NCBI GenBank assembly: GCA_041648175.1
Contig: JBAZPO010000029.1
Coordinates: 1-22,002 of the forward strand
From: Desulfobaccales bacterium
GTDB lineage: Bacteria; Desulfobacterota; Desulfobaccia; Desulfobaccales; 0-14-0-80-60-11
Direction of reading: 5' to 3'
DNA length: 22,002 nucleotides
The position numbers and the translations under genes are program-made. The notes under the pieces were generated by a model that was not told where the DNA came from, made no database searches, and saw only the letters and a program-made list of their open reading frames with translations. Shown here piece after piece: positions 14,355 through 21,877 of this stretch (its first letter is position 1; each line of letters starts with the position of its first letter).

Positions 14355-15356
14355 TTGGCTTCCCTGACCGATAACCTGGCGCGCCGGACAGACGCATCTC
14401 CCTTGCTTGAGGTGCGTGACCTCACCGTCCAATTCAACACGGAGCGAGGCATAATCAGGGCCGTGGCTGGGGTGAGTTTTGACCTGGCCAATGGTGAAAC
14501 CCTGGGCCTGGTGGGGGAATCGGGTTGCGGCAAAACCGTCACCGCGATGTCCATTCTGCGGCTCCTCCCCACACCCAGCGCTGAGGTGACCGGGCAGATT
14601 CGTTTTCAGGGTGAAAATCTGGCAACCTGCCCCGACAGCCGGATGCGCCAGATTCGGGGCAACCGCATTGCCATGGTCTTCCAGGAACCCATGACCGCGC
14701 TGAACCCGGTCTTGACCGTGGGCGAGCAGGTGGCCGAGGCGCTGCGCCTGCACCGGGGTTTATCCCATCAGACGGCCTGGCGGGAAGCAGGTGCCGCCCT
14801 GGCCCGGGTGGGCTTCCCCGATGCGAAAGCCCGTCTGGGCCAATATCCGCATCAACTCTCGGGAGGCTTGCGGCAGCGGGCGCTCATGGCCATGGCTTTA
14901 GCCTGCGACCCGGAACTCCTCATCGCCGATGAACCCACCACGGCCCTGGACGTGACCATTCAGGCCCAAATACTCGCCTTGCTGGCCAAGCTCAAGGCGG
15001 AGTTGGGGCTGGCGGTGCTGTTCATCACCCACAACCTGGGGATCGTGGCCCAGACCGCTGACCGGGTAGCGGTGATGTATGCGGGTCTTATCGTGGAACA
15101 GGCCCCAACTGCGGAACTCTTCGGCCACCCGGACCATCCCTACACCCGGGGGCTCCTGAATTCCGTGCCTCGCTTGGATTTCCGCCAGCCCGCCGGGGAA
15201 ATCCTTTCGCCCATTCAGGGCCACTTGCCCGCTAAGCCGCCGTCCGGCTGCCTCTTCCGGGACCGCTGCCCCCTGGCCCATGGGCGCTGTCAGGCAGAAC
15301 CGCCTTGGGTCGAAGTAAACCCCGGGCACGTGGTGCGGTGTTGGAATTTTTCGTAA
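14355..15356 (+). CDS. Peptide/nickel-type ABC transporter ATPase, DppD/OppD-like
   Basis: A 333-residue ATPase of the oligopeptide/dipeptide importer family. Walker A GESGCGKT (54-61), Q-loop Gln110, signature LSGGLRQ (168-174), Walker B LLIADE (188-193) and switch His226 are all present, followed by the oligo_HPY tail with HPYTRGLLNSVP (261-272) and cysteines 299, 305, 312 and 329, the spacing typical of this subfamily. The start is a TTG preceded by AAGGTG; no in-frame ATG or GTG lies close by. It would pair with the next gene as a heterodimer, but no permease or binding-protein gene is in the window. Confidence 0.92.
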   Translation: MASLTDNLARRTDASPLLEVRDLTVQFNTERGIIRAVAGVSFDLANGETLGLVGESGCGKTVTAMSILRLLPTPSAEVTGQIRFQGENLATCPDSRMRQIRGNRIAMVFQEPMTALNPVLTVGEQVAEALRLHRGLSHQTAWREAGAALARVGFPDAKARLGQYPHQLSGGLRQRALMAMALACDPELLIADEPTTALDVTIQAQILALLAKLKAELGLAVLFITHNLGIVAQTADRVAVMYAGLIVEQAPTAELFGHPDHPYTRGLLNSVPRLDFRQPAGEILSPIQGHLPAKPPSGCLFRDRCPLAHGRCQAEPPWVEVNPGHVVRCWNFS

Positions 15357-15430
15357 GATGCGAAATTCAGTCATTTCACTCCCTCCTCTTCTAAAGGGGG
15401 TGCTTCGCTTTATACACCAAGAAGGACGCT

Positions 15431-16390
15431 ATGCCTGAACTGCTGGAAGCCCACGAGCTGTGCCGCTATTTCCGCCTGGCCGGTACCTGGGGCAAAGGCC
15501 CGCTCCTCAAGGCAGTGGACCGCGTCAGCCTGAGCCTCTTTGCCGGCGAAACCCTGGGGCTGGTGGGGGAATCCGGCTGCGGCAAGTCCACTCTGGGCCG
15601 CCTGGCCCTGGCGTTGCTGCCCCCCACCAGTGGCAGCATCGTCTTCGCGGGGGAAGACCTGGCCCGGGTTTCCCATAAGCGCCTTAAGGAATTGCGCCGC
15701 GAGATCCAGATTATCTTTCAGGACCCCTATTCGTCCCTTAACCCCCGCATGACCGTGGGCCAGATACTTGAAGAGCCTTACATCATTCATAACCTGGGGA
15801 CTCGCCGGGAACGCCGGGCCTGGGTGGCAGAGCTGTTGCGGGAAGTCGGGCTGACCGAAGAGGTTTTAGACCGCTATCCCCACGAATTTAGCGGCGGCCA
15901 GCGCCAGCGCCTGGGGATCGCCCGGGCTTTGGCCTTGAAGCCTCGGCTCATCGTGGCCGATGAGCCCGTATCCGCCCTAGACGTTTCTATCCAGGCCCAA
16001 ATTCTCAATCTCCTGGCCGAGTTGCAGCAGCGCCACGGCCTCACGTATCTCTTCATCTCCCACGACTTGAGCGTCATCTCCCAGATCAGCAACCGGGTGG
16101 CGGTGATGTATGTGGGCCGCTTGATGGAGATGGCCTCCCGGGAGGTCATGGCCGCAGCCCGACTGCACCCCTACACCGAGGCGCTCCTCGCCGCGGTGCC
16201 CCGGCCCACCCCGGAGCGCACCTTCAACCCCCCGGCCCTCAAGGGCGAGCCGCCCAGCCCGGTGAATGTCCCATCGGGCTGCCCCTTCCACCCCCGCTGC
16301 CCCGAGGCCCAGTTCCCGATCTGTAAAGAGACGGTTCCCGACTTCCGGGAGACCGCGTCGGACCACTGGGTCGCGTGTCATTTTAGGTAA
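15431..16390 (+). CDS. Peptide/nickel-type ABC transporter ATPase, DppF/OppF-like
   Basis: The partner ATPase of the preceding gene, 319 residues: Walker A GESGCGKS (46-53), Q-loop FQDPYSSLNPR (96-106), signature FSGGQRQ (153-159), Walker B LIVADEP (173-179), His211, and the HPYTEALLAAVP tail (246-257) with cysteines 284, 290, 298 and 316. AAGGA lies 4 nt before the ATG. The 74-bp gap from the DppD-like gene contains a CCTCTTCTAAAGGGGG piece that resembles the internal hairpin of the repeat families, so a small repeat relic may have been inserted between the two. Confidence 0.92.
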   Translation: MPELLEAHELCRYFRLAGTWGKGPLLKAVDRVSLSLFAGETLGLVGESGCGKSTLGRLALALLPPTSGSIVFAGEDLARVSHKRLKELRREIQIIFQDPYSSLNPRMTVGQILEEPYIIHNLGTRRERRAWVAELLREVGLTEEVLDRYPHEFSGGQRQRLGIARALALKPRLIVADEPVSALDVSIQAQILNLLAELQQRHGLTYLFISHDLSVISQISNRVAVMYVGRLMEMASREVMAAARLHPYTEALLAAVPRPTPERTFNPPALKGEPPSPVNVPSGCPFHPRCPEAQFPICKETVPDFRETASDHWVACHFR

Positions 16391-16444
16391 GGCAATCAAG
16401 CTGTCAGCCATTAACTTCAGCGAGAAAGTCAGGATGAGGAATTT

Positions 16445-16885
16445 ATGAGGGTCATATTGGAATTATTGGCGGCTTTGTCTTCAGGGATATTTACCGGCGC
16501 GGCGTTTTATATTTATTTCGTCGAACATCCGGCGAGGTTGGAATGCGGCCCGGCACTGGGAGTACCCGAGTTTGCCGCCAGCTATAAGCGCGCCAAGATC
16601 ATGCAGCCTTTGCTGGCATTTTTAGGGTTTTTCGGCGGCAGCGCCGCTTGGTTGACCGGCGCCGGCGTCTGGTGGCTCATCGGCGGGATCATTATGGGGT
16701 CGCTTTTTCCCTTTACCATCATCCTGATGTTGCCCATAAATAACGAGCTCAATAATCCATCCCTGGACAAGAATTCCCCCCTTGCAGTGGAACTTCTAAG
16801 CCGATGGGGGAATTTGCATCGGATCCGCGCGCTCGCGAGCTTGGTTGCATTTGTGCTCTTCTTGTTATTACTCAGATGGGCTTAA
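16445..16885 (+). CDS. DUF1772 (anthrone-oxygenase-like) membrane protein
   Basis: A 146-residue integral membrane protein with four predicted segments (about 3-25, 53-73, 74-97, 126-144). It shows the DUF1772 pattern: a FVEHPARLECG motif after the first segment (25-35), LPINNELN (96-103) and RWGNLHRIRAL (120-130) before the last. The family includes fungal anthrone oxygenases, but most bacterial members have no known function. AGGA lies 4-5 nt before the ATG. It is 54 bp behind the DppF-like gene and 22 bp before the TauE-like gene. Confidence 0.75.
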   Translation: MRVILELLAALSSGIFTGAAFYIYFVEHPARLECGPALGVPEFAASYKRAKIMQPLLAFLGFFGGSAAWLTGAGVWWLIGGIIMGSLFPFTIILMLPINNELNNPSLDKNSPLAVELLSRWGNLHRIRALASLVAFVLFLLLLRWA

Positions 16886-16907
16886 CGAAGTTTGCGTGGT
16901 TTAGGTC

Positions 16908-17687
16908 ATGCCGGTGAAATACTTGGTCATTTGCGCTTCGGCCTTCCTGGCCTCCGGTTTGACCCTGTTCTCCGGGTTCGGGCTGGGTACTTTGCTGCTG
17001 CCGGTCATGGTCCTGTTTTTTCCCATCGACCTGGCCATCGCCTTAACCGCGGTGGTCCACGCCCTGAACAATCTCTTCAAGTGCTGGCTCTTAGGCCGCT
17101 ACGCGGACCGGCCGACAGTGTTCAAGTTCGGTATCCCCGCTATCCTCAGCGCCCTCGTGGGGGCTTGGGTGCTCTTGTACCTGTCGGACCTAGCACCGCT
17201 GCTCACTTACCAGATGTGGGGCCGAGAAGCCCACATCATGCCGGTGAAACTGGTGGTGGCGGTGCTGATGGTGGTCTTCGCCCTGGTGGAACTGGCGTCC
17301 TTTTTGCCGCGGTTCTCCCTGCCGCCCCGGTATCTTCCTCTGGGCGGCGTGTTGAGCGGATTTTTCGGTGGGCTCTCGGGACATCAGGGGGCGTTGCGCA
17401 GCGTCTTTCTCCTTAAGGCGGGTCTGAGCAAAGAAAGCTTCATCGCCACCGGAGTGGTGATCTCCCTCATGGTGGATATTCCCCGGATCGTCATGTACGG
17501 CTTAACCCTGCGGGGGCTGCACCTGGGAGGCGAACGCATTCTCTTGGCTGCCGCAATCCTGGCCGCCTTTGCCGGGGCCTGGCTCGGCAATCGCCTTATA
17601 CCGAAAGTGACTCTGCGCCTGGTGCAGATCCTGGTGGCCGTCATGCTCCTGGCCATTGCTGCGGCCTTGGGAAGCGGCCTCATTTAG
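16908..17687 (+). CDS. TauE/SafE-family permease
   Basis: A 259-residue, strongly hydrophobic protein with seven to eight membrane segments and the internal two-fold repeat typical of the family: SGFGLGTLLLPV (22-33) in the first half and SGFFGGLSGHQGALRS (149-164) in the second. Members export or import sulfite, sulfoacetate or other small organic anions. The substrate here is unknown. It is followed after 13 bp by a methyltransferase gene, so it sits in the middle of the plus-strand run. Confidence 0.88.
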   Translation: MPVKYLVICASAFLASGLTLFSGFGLGTLLLPVMVLFFPIDLAIALTAVVHALNNLFKCWLLGRYADRPTVFKFGIPAILSALVGAWVLLYLSDLAPLLTYQMWGREAHIMPVKLVVAVLMVVFALVELASFLPRFSLPPRYLPLGGVLSGFFGGLSGHQGALRSVFLLKAGLSKESFIATGVVISLMVDIPRIVMYGLTLRGLHLGGERILLAAAILAAFAGAWLGNRLIPKVTLRLVQILVAVMLLAIAAALGSGLI

Positions 17688-17700
17688 GGAAAGGATAGCG

Positions 17701-18366
17701 ATGATCTGGAATGCCTTAAGGCGCGGTGAGCACCTGGAACCCCCGCCCTGGCTTTACGCCCGCATGGCGCGAGGTTCCCTGATGCGCCTGATCTACCGGC
17801 TTTTTGGCGGCGATCTGGTCGAGGCCTTGCCCAGGGGGAGCCGCCTTTTAGATGTAGGCACCGGCCCCGGCTATCTGCCGGGATATCTGGCCCTGGTGCG
17901 GCCGGACCTGGAAATTTGCGGTCTGGATTTTTCCTACGACATGATCCGCCGGGTTGAGCCCTGGCCAACCGCCCCGGCCCCTCGGGCGCCGGTTCGCTGG
18001 GTAGTGGCGGATGCCTGTCTCTTGCCTTTTCAGGGCAGGGTCTTTGACCACATTGTTGCGACCTTCAGTTTCCACATCTGGCCCTGCCCCGTGGCCGGGC
18101 TTCAGGAACTGCGGCGGGTCCTGGCGCCTGGGGGGCAGGCCTGGGTCTATGAGCTGCGGCGGGAGGCTTCTATTCACGATCTGCATGCCTTCGCCCGGGA
18201 AACGAACCTCCCGTTTCCCCTGGTCTACCTGGGGTTCAAGATCGTCAGCCGGCACCATGCCGTGCCGGCCCCGGAGTTTGCCCAGGCCCTGAAGCAGGCG
18301 GCGGGAGAGCGCGGGACCTTGCGCCCGGTGCACCACATCTTCTGGCGGGCCGAACTGGCAGGGTGA
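17701..18366 (+). CDS. Class I SAM-dependent methyltransferase
   Basis: The ATG at 17701 is chosen because AAAGGA lies 5 nt upstream; a longer reading from 17656 would start inside the TauE-like gene. The 221-residue product has SAM motif I LLDVGTGPGY (49-58), GLDFSYDM (about 73-80), an acidic residue in VVADACLLPF (about 103-112) and RVLAPGG before the last strands. It fits the Methyltransf_11 group (UbiE/biotin-like methyltransferases). The substrate cannot be read from the sequence. It is the last gene of the plus-strand run and converges on the copZ-like gene. Confidence 0.85.
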   Translation: MIWNALRRGEHLEPPPWLYARMARGSLMRLIYRLFGGDLVEALPRGSRLLDVGTGPGYLPGYLALVRPDLEICGLDFSYDMIRRVEPWPTAPAPRAPVRWVVADACLLPFQGRVFDHIVATFSFHIWPCPVAGLQELRRVLAPGGQAWVYELRREASIHDLHAFARETNLPFPLVYLGFKIVSRHHAVPAPEFAQALKQAAGERGTLRPVHHIFWRAELAG

Positions 18367-18392
18367 AACAATCTTTCGTTTCGGGGCGATGT

Positions 18393-18596
18393 TTAGGCGG
18401 TCACCAATTCAAACCCGGCCGCCTTCACCACTCGATCCAGGTCTTCTTTGGGGATCGGCGCGACGCGGTCATAGCTCACCCGGCCGCTGGCCAGGTCCAC
18501 CTTAACATTGCTCACCCCCGCCAAACTTCCCATAGCCTTGGTCATGGCCGCGACGCAGTGGGCGCAACTCATTCCTTTTACCTGGATTTCCGGCAT
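18393..18596 (-). CDS. Heavy-metal-associated (CopZ-like) metallochaperone
   Basis: A 67-residue HMA-domain protein with the metal-binding motif GMSCAHC (residues 8-14; Cys11, Cys14) and the typical beta-alpha-beta-beta-alpha-beta pattern (VSNVKVDLASGRVSYD in the middle). These small cytoplasmic proteins carry Cu(I) or a similar metal to P-type ATPases. AGGAG lies 6 nt before the ATG. A family A repeat begins only about 6 bp beyond that site, so any promoter must be inside the repeat or upstream of it. No P-type ATPase gene is nearby. Confidence 0.9.
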   Translation of the reverse strand: MPEIQVKGMSCAHCVAAMTKAMGSLAGVSNVKVDLASGRVSYDRVAPIPKEDLDRVVKAAGFELVTA

Positions 18597-18612
18597 CAGT
18601 ATCTCCTGATTC

Positions 18613-18792
18613 TAGCGTTTGCCATAAATTTATGCCGCTGGCTGATTTTTAAATCCCCCTAAATCCCCCTTTTTCAAAGGGGGACTTTATAAGTAATTCC
18701 TTATAGTTCACCCCTTTACCAAAGGGGGGTTAGGGGTGATTTGGGGTGTTAAAGTATCTCCTAATTATGGAAAAAACTTTTGGCAAACGCTA
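18613..18792. repeat. Family A MITE-like element, copy 4
   Basis: About 180 bp, starting TAGCGTTTGCCA and ending TGGCAAACGCTA. The outermost TA of the left end is lost. It abuts the ribosome binding site of the copZ-like gene. Read on the minus strand it contains TTGAAA, but I find no convincing -10 at the proper distance. Confidence 0.88.
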
Positions 18793-18967
18793 TATTTTTT
18801 AAGGATTGGCGCACACGAACCCCCATCTTCACCAGTGCTATTCTAATCATTTTATGACCGTTGGCAAATGCCAGCCGGCGATTTCAGTCCGGTGTGGGTG
18901 TTGGCGCACAGACAAAAATCTCAAACCATGCGAGCCGCGGAATTCTCGGACGCGGCTTGAGGCGGCA

Positions 18968-19522
18968 TCATTCCTGGTGCGGTGAGGGCGCGGCCAATAA
19001 CTTGCACCCGCTTGAGATGAGTTGAGATACCTGGTCGGCAAAGTCCACAACATAGGTGACGCCGTTGAAATGGACAAAGGCTTCATTGGGTACATCTGGG
19101 ACCGGCATAAGGAGAGCCCGGAAGGGCTCCACGGCCGTATAGTCTCGAACCACCACTTCGGTCCACAAACTTACCGGATTTTTCTGCAGAAGTTCCTTAG
19201 CTTCCTTGGCGTTCAAGGCTCGCCGCAGTTTCAAGGACGTCAATTGATTAAGGACAACGTCGAAACCCGGGCCGGCGAGACAAGTAACCGGTTTGCGGTT
19301 CTGCTTGTCCAGGATTATAAGGGTGAATCTGTCCCGAGTCTGCCAACGATGCGCGATCAGCATCATCTTTGATGATCGGTAGGTGACTTCGATAACCTTT
19401 GCCGGATCGACCGCGAAAACTTCCGCCCCCGGCGAAAGAGTTTGGGCCCCGACACTGTGCGAACTTGCTCCAAACAGCCCCAGCAGAGCTGCGACGATAA
19501 CATATCGTGCGAACCGCGTCAT
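18968..19522 (-). CDS. Secreted protein of unknown function
   Basis: A 184-residue product with a clear signal peptide (MTRFARYVIVAALLGLFGAS, likely cleaved after VGA at 24-26). The mature part is soluble, with repeated beta-rich stretches (VIEVTYRSS, RFTLIILDKQ, AFVHFNGVTYVVDFADQV) and a basic helix LRRALNAKEAKELLQK. Its two mature-region cysteines are about 85 residues apart and might form a disulfide. I do not recognise the family. It begins 9 bp after the L,D-transpeptidase stop, so it is in the same operon and may act in the periplasm or envelope. No strong Shine-Dalgarno is visible. Confidence 0.72.
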   Translation of the reverse strand: MTRFARYVIVAALLGLFGASSHSVGAQTLSPGAEVFAVDPAKVIEVTYRSSKMMLIAHRWQTRDRFTLIILDKQNRKPVTCLAGPGFDVVLNQLTSLKLRRALNAKEAKELLQKNPVSLWTEVVVRDYTAVEPFRALLMPVPDVPNEAFVHFNGVTYVVDFADQVSQLISSGCKLLAAPSPHQE

Positions 19523-19531
19523 AAGAACAAG

Positions 19532-19909
19532 TTATTTTACCGTCACTTTAGTGCCGAGGGGGGCCCATTCGTAGAGGGTGCGGGCAGCCTCTTCTTCCAA
19601 GCGGACACACCCATGCGAGCCAAACCACTCGGACACCCCCTGCTTCATGGCGCGCACCACTTCAAGTGGCACAGGGCCATGGTACTGATGCAGGGCTTTG
19701 CCATCTTCCGTGAAGAACATGGCGTAATCCATATCGACATTATAGGTTTTGCTGCGGTAGGGGTGCTGTTTGCGAAAGATATTAAAAACCCCTTTATCGG
19801 TGGGATGGTCGTCATCCCCTGATACGCAGATGAAATCGTAAACCTGATTGTCATCTTCGAAGGCTTGCACCGTTTGTTCTTCCAGATTGACGGCAATGCG
19901 TTTTTTCAT
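19532..19909 (-). CDS. L,D-transpeptidase (YkuD) catalytic domain protein
   Basis: A compact 125-residue YkuD domain with the active-site signature SHGCVRL (98-104; Cys101) and the upstream histidine in YHGP (His77). In the family this cysteine enzyme cross-links peptidoglycan stem peptides or attaches proteins to them. There is no signal peptide or membrane anchor, which is odd for a wall enzyme; either it is exported another way or it acts on a cytoplasmic substrate. The start is firm: GGGAGG lies 5-6 nt before the ATG. The first gene of a two-gene operon with the secreted protein. Confidence 0.88.
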   Translation of the reverse strand: MKKRIAVNLEEQTVQAFEDDNQVYDFICVSGDDDHPTDKGVFNIFRKQHPYRSKTYNVDMDYAMFFTEDGKALHQYHGPVPLEVVRAMKQGVSEWFGSHGCVRLEEEAARTLYEWAPLGTKVTVK

Positions 19910-20025
19910 CGTAAACCTCCCGGGATAGAGCCTGGCGCTCCCCCTGTGCCCGAAGGATGAGTGTTCAAACCGGGATCATGCGGGCGCCTGCCTGCCGCTG
20001 CCCTAAATTTGGGCTCTGATCATTG

Positions 20026-20163
20026 ATACCAAGTTGCGCTCATAGAAGTAAAAATAGCTTCGGTTTTGTAGAGGCACACTTGCATGTGCGACCACTCTGA
20101 GGGCGGACACATAGGTCCGCCCCTACAAAAACTATAATTACCTGTATGAGCGCAACTCGGTAT
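20026..20163. repeat. Family C MITE-like element, copy 3 (complete)
   Basis: 138 bp from ATACCAAGTTGCGCTCATA to TATGAGCGCAACTCGGTAT; the two ends are inverted copies with one mismatch in 19. It has the core hairpin GGGCGGAC-6nt-GTCCGCCC. This is the reference copy of the family. Confidence 0.9.
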
Positions 20164-20345
20164 GAGTCATACAAACCATCATTGCTTGTCTACATGGAAT
20201 CATAAAAAATATACAAGTTCAACTTTTTTTGTAGAAAACACTATACCATGAGCCTCTTGCAAAAATGCCGAGGCCGCGGGTTTTACCATGAAAATCCAAA
20301 TCCCCCTAATCTAAATCCCCCTTTTTCAAAGGGGGACTTCGATTC

Positions 20346-20366
20346 GCACAGGCGAGACGCCTGTGC
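20346..20366. repeat. Palindrome GCACAGGCG-aga-CGCCTGTGC
   Basis: A perfect 9-bp stem with a 3-nt loop, identical to 4327-4347. It is a widespread dispersed bacterial palindrome, here found inside two unrelated repeat contexts. Confidence 0.7.
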
Positions 20367-20618
20367 CACCGAGGAATTTATAAACGCCCAGATAAGATAT
20401 CGACCTCAACGAGACTTTTGCAAGGGGCTCCCCTGTGACCCCCATAAAAATCCTGGCGACCCTGAATCCGGGGAGGTGGTTGCCAGACACCGAACCCAGG
20501 ACCAGGGCCGCCAGGGCGCCAGGATAAGAAGAGGGTAAGGTCACCCTCGGATAAAGGTCTGAAACCTGCCGGGTGCCTGCATAGGGGCGGGGTTACCCTG
20601 CCCCGACGCGCCACCTCC

Positions 20619-20659
20619 AAAACAAAATCCCCAATTCCCTAAGGAGGGAATTGAGGATT
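20619..20659 (-). terminator. Intrinsic terminator behind the cobalamin riboswitch
   Basis: Read on the minus strand, AATCCTCAATTCCCT pairs with AGGGAATTGGGGATT across a CCTT loop (15 bp with one G-T pair) and is followed by TTTTGTTTT. It starts about 60 nt after the end of the riboswitch aptamer, the normal place for its expression platform. Confidence 0.85.
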
Positions 20660-20720
20660 GCACCCGTTTTACTTGGTCCTCAAGTCGGCGGCCGGGCGTG
20701 TCGCGCACCCCTCCGTCCAG

Positions 20721-20879
20721 CTTACAGGCAGGTCTTCTGGCTCTTGGATCGTCCTACTCCCGGCGCCTTCCCGGGAGCTCTCACTCCCAGTGGCTCTCAG
20801 CCGGTTTCGTCCCCAATTACAGCGGCGGGACCGCGACGGTTTTGCACCGTCTTCCCTTTTAACCGATAGGACCTATAAG
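20721..20879 (-). ncRNA. Cobalamin (adenosylcobalamin) riboswitch
   Basis: The minus strand carries the conserved B12-box landmarks in order: GGGAAGACGGTGCAAAACCG, GGTCCCGCCGCTGTAA, GAGCCACTGGGAG, GGGAAGGCG, and the closing GAGCCAGAAGACCTGCCTG. The outer stem P1 pairs CTTATAGG (20879-20872) with CCTGTAAG (20728-20721) over 8 bp with one G-T pair. The aptamer begins 11 nt after the stop of the DUF89 gene and points away from it. In the family, ligand binding shuts off cobalamin synthesis or uptake genes. Here no such gene follows. Confidence 0.95.
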
Positions 20880-20889
20880 TGTCTTCTAT

Positions 20890-21768
20890 TTATTCCGGTT
20901 TGGCGTCCGTGTCAAGGGAAATCGCCGGGCTTCGGGCGAAGACAAAGGTGTTTTGTGCCACCCCTAAGGACCGGGCTACCGGGGCGCATTTGGCTTGCAG
21001 CAGGAACCAGAGGCGAGGGTCATTTAGGTGGCTCATGGTTTCAAAATGCCCCATGCCCTTGGCCAGGATGATCCGGGCCGCGTCATAAAGTTTTTGAAAT
21101 TCGGGGCTGACCTCTTTAAGATTAAGCCCCACGGTGCGGGCGCCGGTATCCACCACCGGCTCTAGCGCCGAGGTCAGACCGGAGTCCTCCAGGTCCTGCC
21201 GGGTAAGATCGTTCTGGATGGGTCCACCCTTTACCACATAGAGCACCTGCCATCCCTGACGCCGCAGCCAGTTCACCAGGGGCCGGTCGAAGAACTGCTC
21301 CCCGGCGTTATCCGCCAGGTAAAGGAGGAGGCCGGGAGGACCGGCAAGGGCTTGGTTAAAGTCCGGCAGGTGGGAGATACCGAAGTGCACCGGGGCTTGC
21401 ATCTCATGAGCCACTTCCGCTTCGTCCCGGAAAAAATCAAAGGCGTTACCCACCGCAGCCAGGCCGAGCAAAGCTTCCAGGCCGTCGCGGTAAGCCGGAG
21501 CCAGTTGCTGGTGCATCCGGGCCGCCAACGCGGTGGCCGCGGTTTTCCGGGCCGCAAAGGGATCGGCGTTCCCGGAAACCTGCTGGATGAGGTTAAGCAT
21601 CCGATTGGCGATGGCCGCGGGAATGGCCTCCGGTCCAAACTCCTGGTCAAGAACCTGGCGGGCGGCCTGCCCGGCCCGCCGCTTAACCTCGGGGTCCGGG
21701 CTGGCCAAATTCACGGCAAGGCCCACCAGCCGCTTAAGACAAGCATAGCATTCGGGCCTGATGGCCAT
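20890..21768 (-). CDS. DUF89 / ARMT1-like damage-control phosphatase family protein
   Basis: The 292-residue protein has the DUF89 landmarks: an N-terminal CYACLKR (8-14), ADNAGEQFFDRPLV in the middle with the metal-binding Asp-Asn pair (LYLADNAGE), and AKGMGHFET near the C-terminal part, a variant of the family's KGxGNFE. These metal-dependent enzymes hydrolyse damaged phosphometabolites; the bacterial Cys-rich subgroup is less studied. No Shine-Dalgarno precedes the ATG at 21768, but AAAGGAG lies further up (21811-21817), 6 nt before an in-frame ATC, so a rare non-ATG start adding 12 residues is possible. It is followed directly by the cobalamin riboswitch. Confidence 0.88.
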   Translation of the reverse strand: MAIRPECYACLKRLVGLAVNLASPDPEVKRRAGQAARQVLDQEFGPEAIPAAIANRMLNLIQQVSGNADPFAARKTAATALAARMHQQLAPAYRDGLEALLGLAAVGNAFDFFRDEAEVAHEMQAPVHFGISHLPDFNQALAGPPGLLLYLADNAGEQFFDRPLVNWLRRQGWQVLYVVKGGPIQNDLTRQDLEDSGLTSALEPVVDTGARTVGLNLKEVSPEFQKLYDAARIILAKGMGHFETMSHLNDPRLWFLLQAKCAPVARSLGVAQNTFVFARSPAISLDTDAKPE

Positions 21769-21877
21769 GGGACTTGGTGCGCCCCGTTTTTTAGTCGAAT
21801 TGATAAATTGCTCCTTTCACGCCCTTGACAGCCTGAAAAGGTTTCTAGGTCTGGCCTTCGGGGCCGCCTGCCGTATG

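Larger units (their letters stand above)
19910..20720. other. About 810 bp without a recognisable gene
   Basis: Holds a family C element (20026-20163), a TTTACCATGAAAATCCAA module shared with 3932-3949, a CCCCCTTTTTCAAAGGGGG hairpin (about 20314-20336), the GCACAGGCG palindrome (20346-20366) and the terminator at 20619-20659. A minus-strand GTG-initiated open frame (20544-20326) has a short hydrophobic stretch ALAALVLG but runs into the repeats and matches nothing I know; it could be a relic of the gene once behind the riboswitch. Confidence 0.6.

Noticed and set aside
16892..17416. Plus-strand frame overlapping the TauE-like gene
   Set aside because: Out of frame with a clear membrane protein; the product is Gly/Pro/Arg-rich without a domain.
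20326..20544. Minus-strand 72-codon frame behind the riboswitch
   Set aside because: It ends inside common repeats (LGGTGVSPV is translated palindrome) and lacks a good start. It is kept only as a possible relic, not called as a gene.
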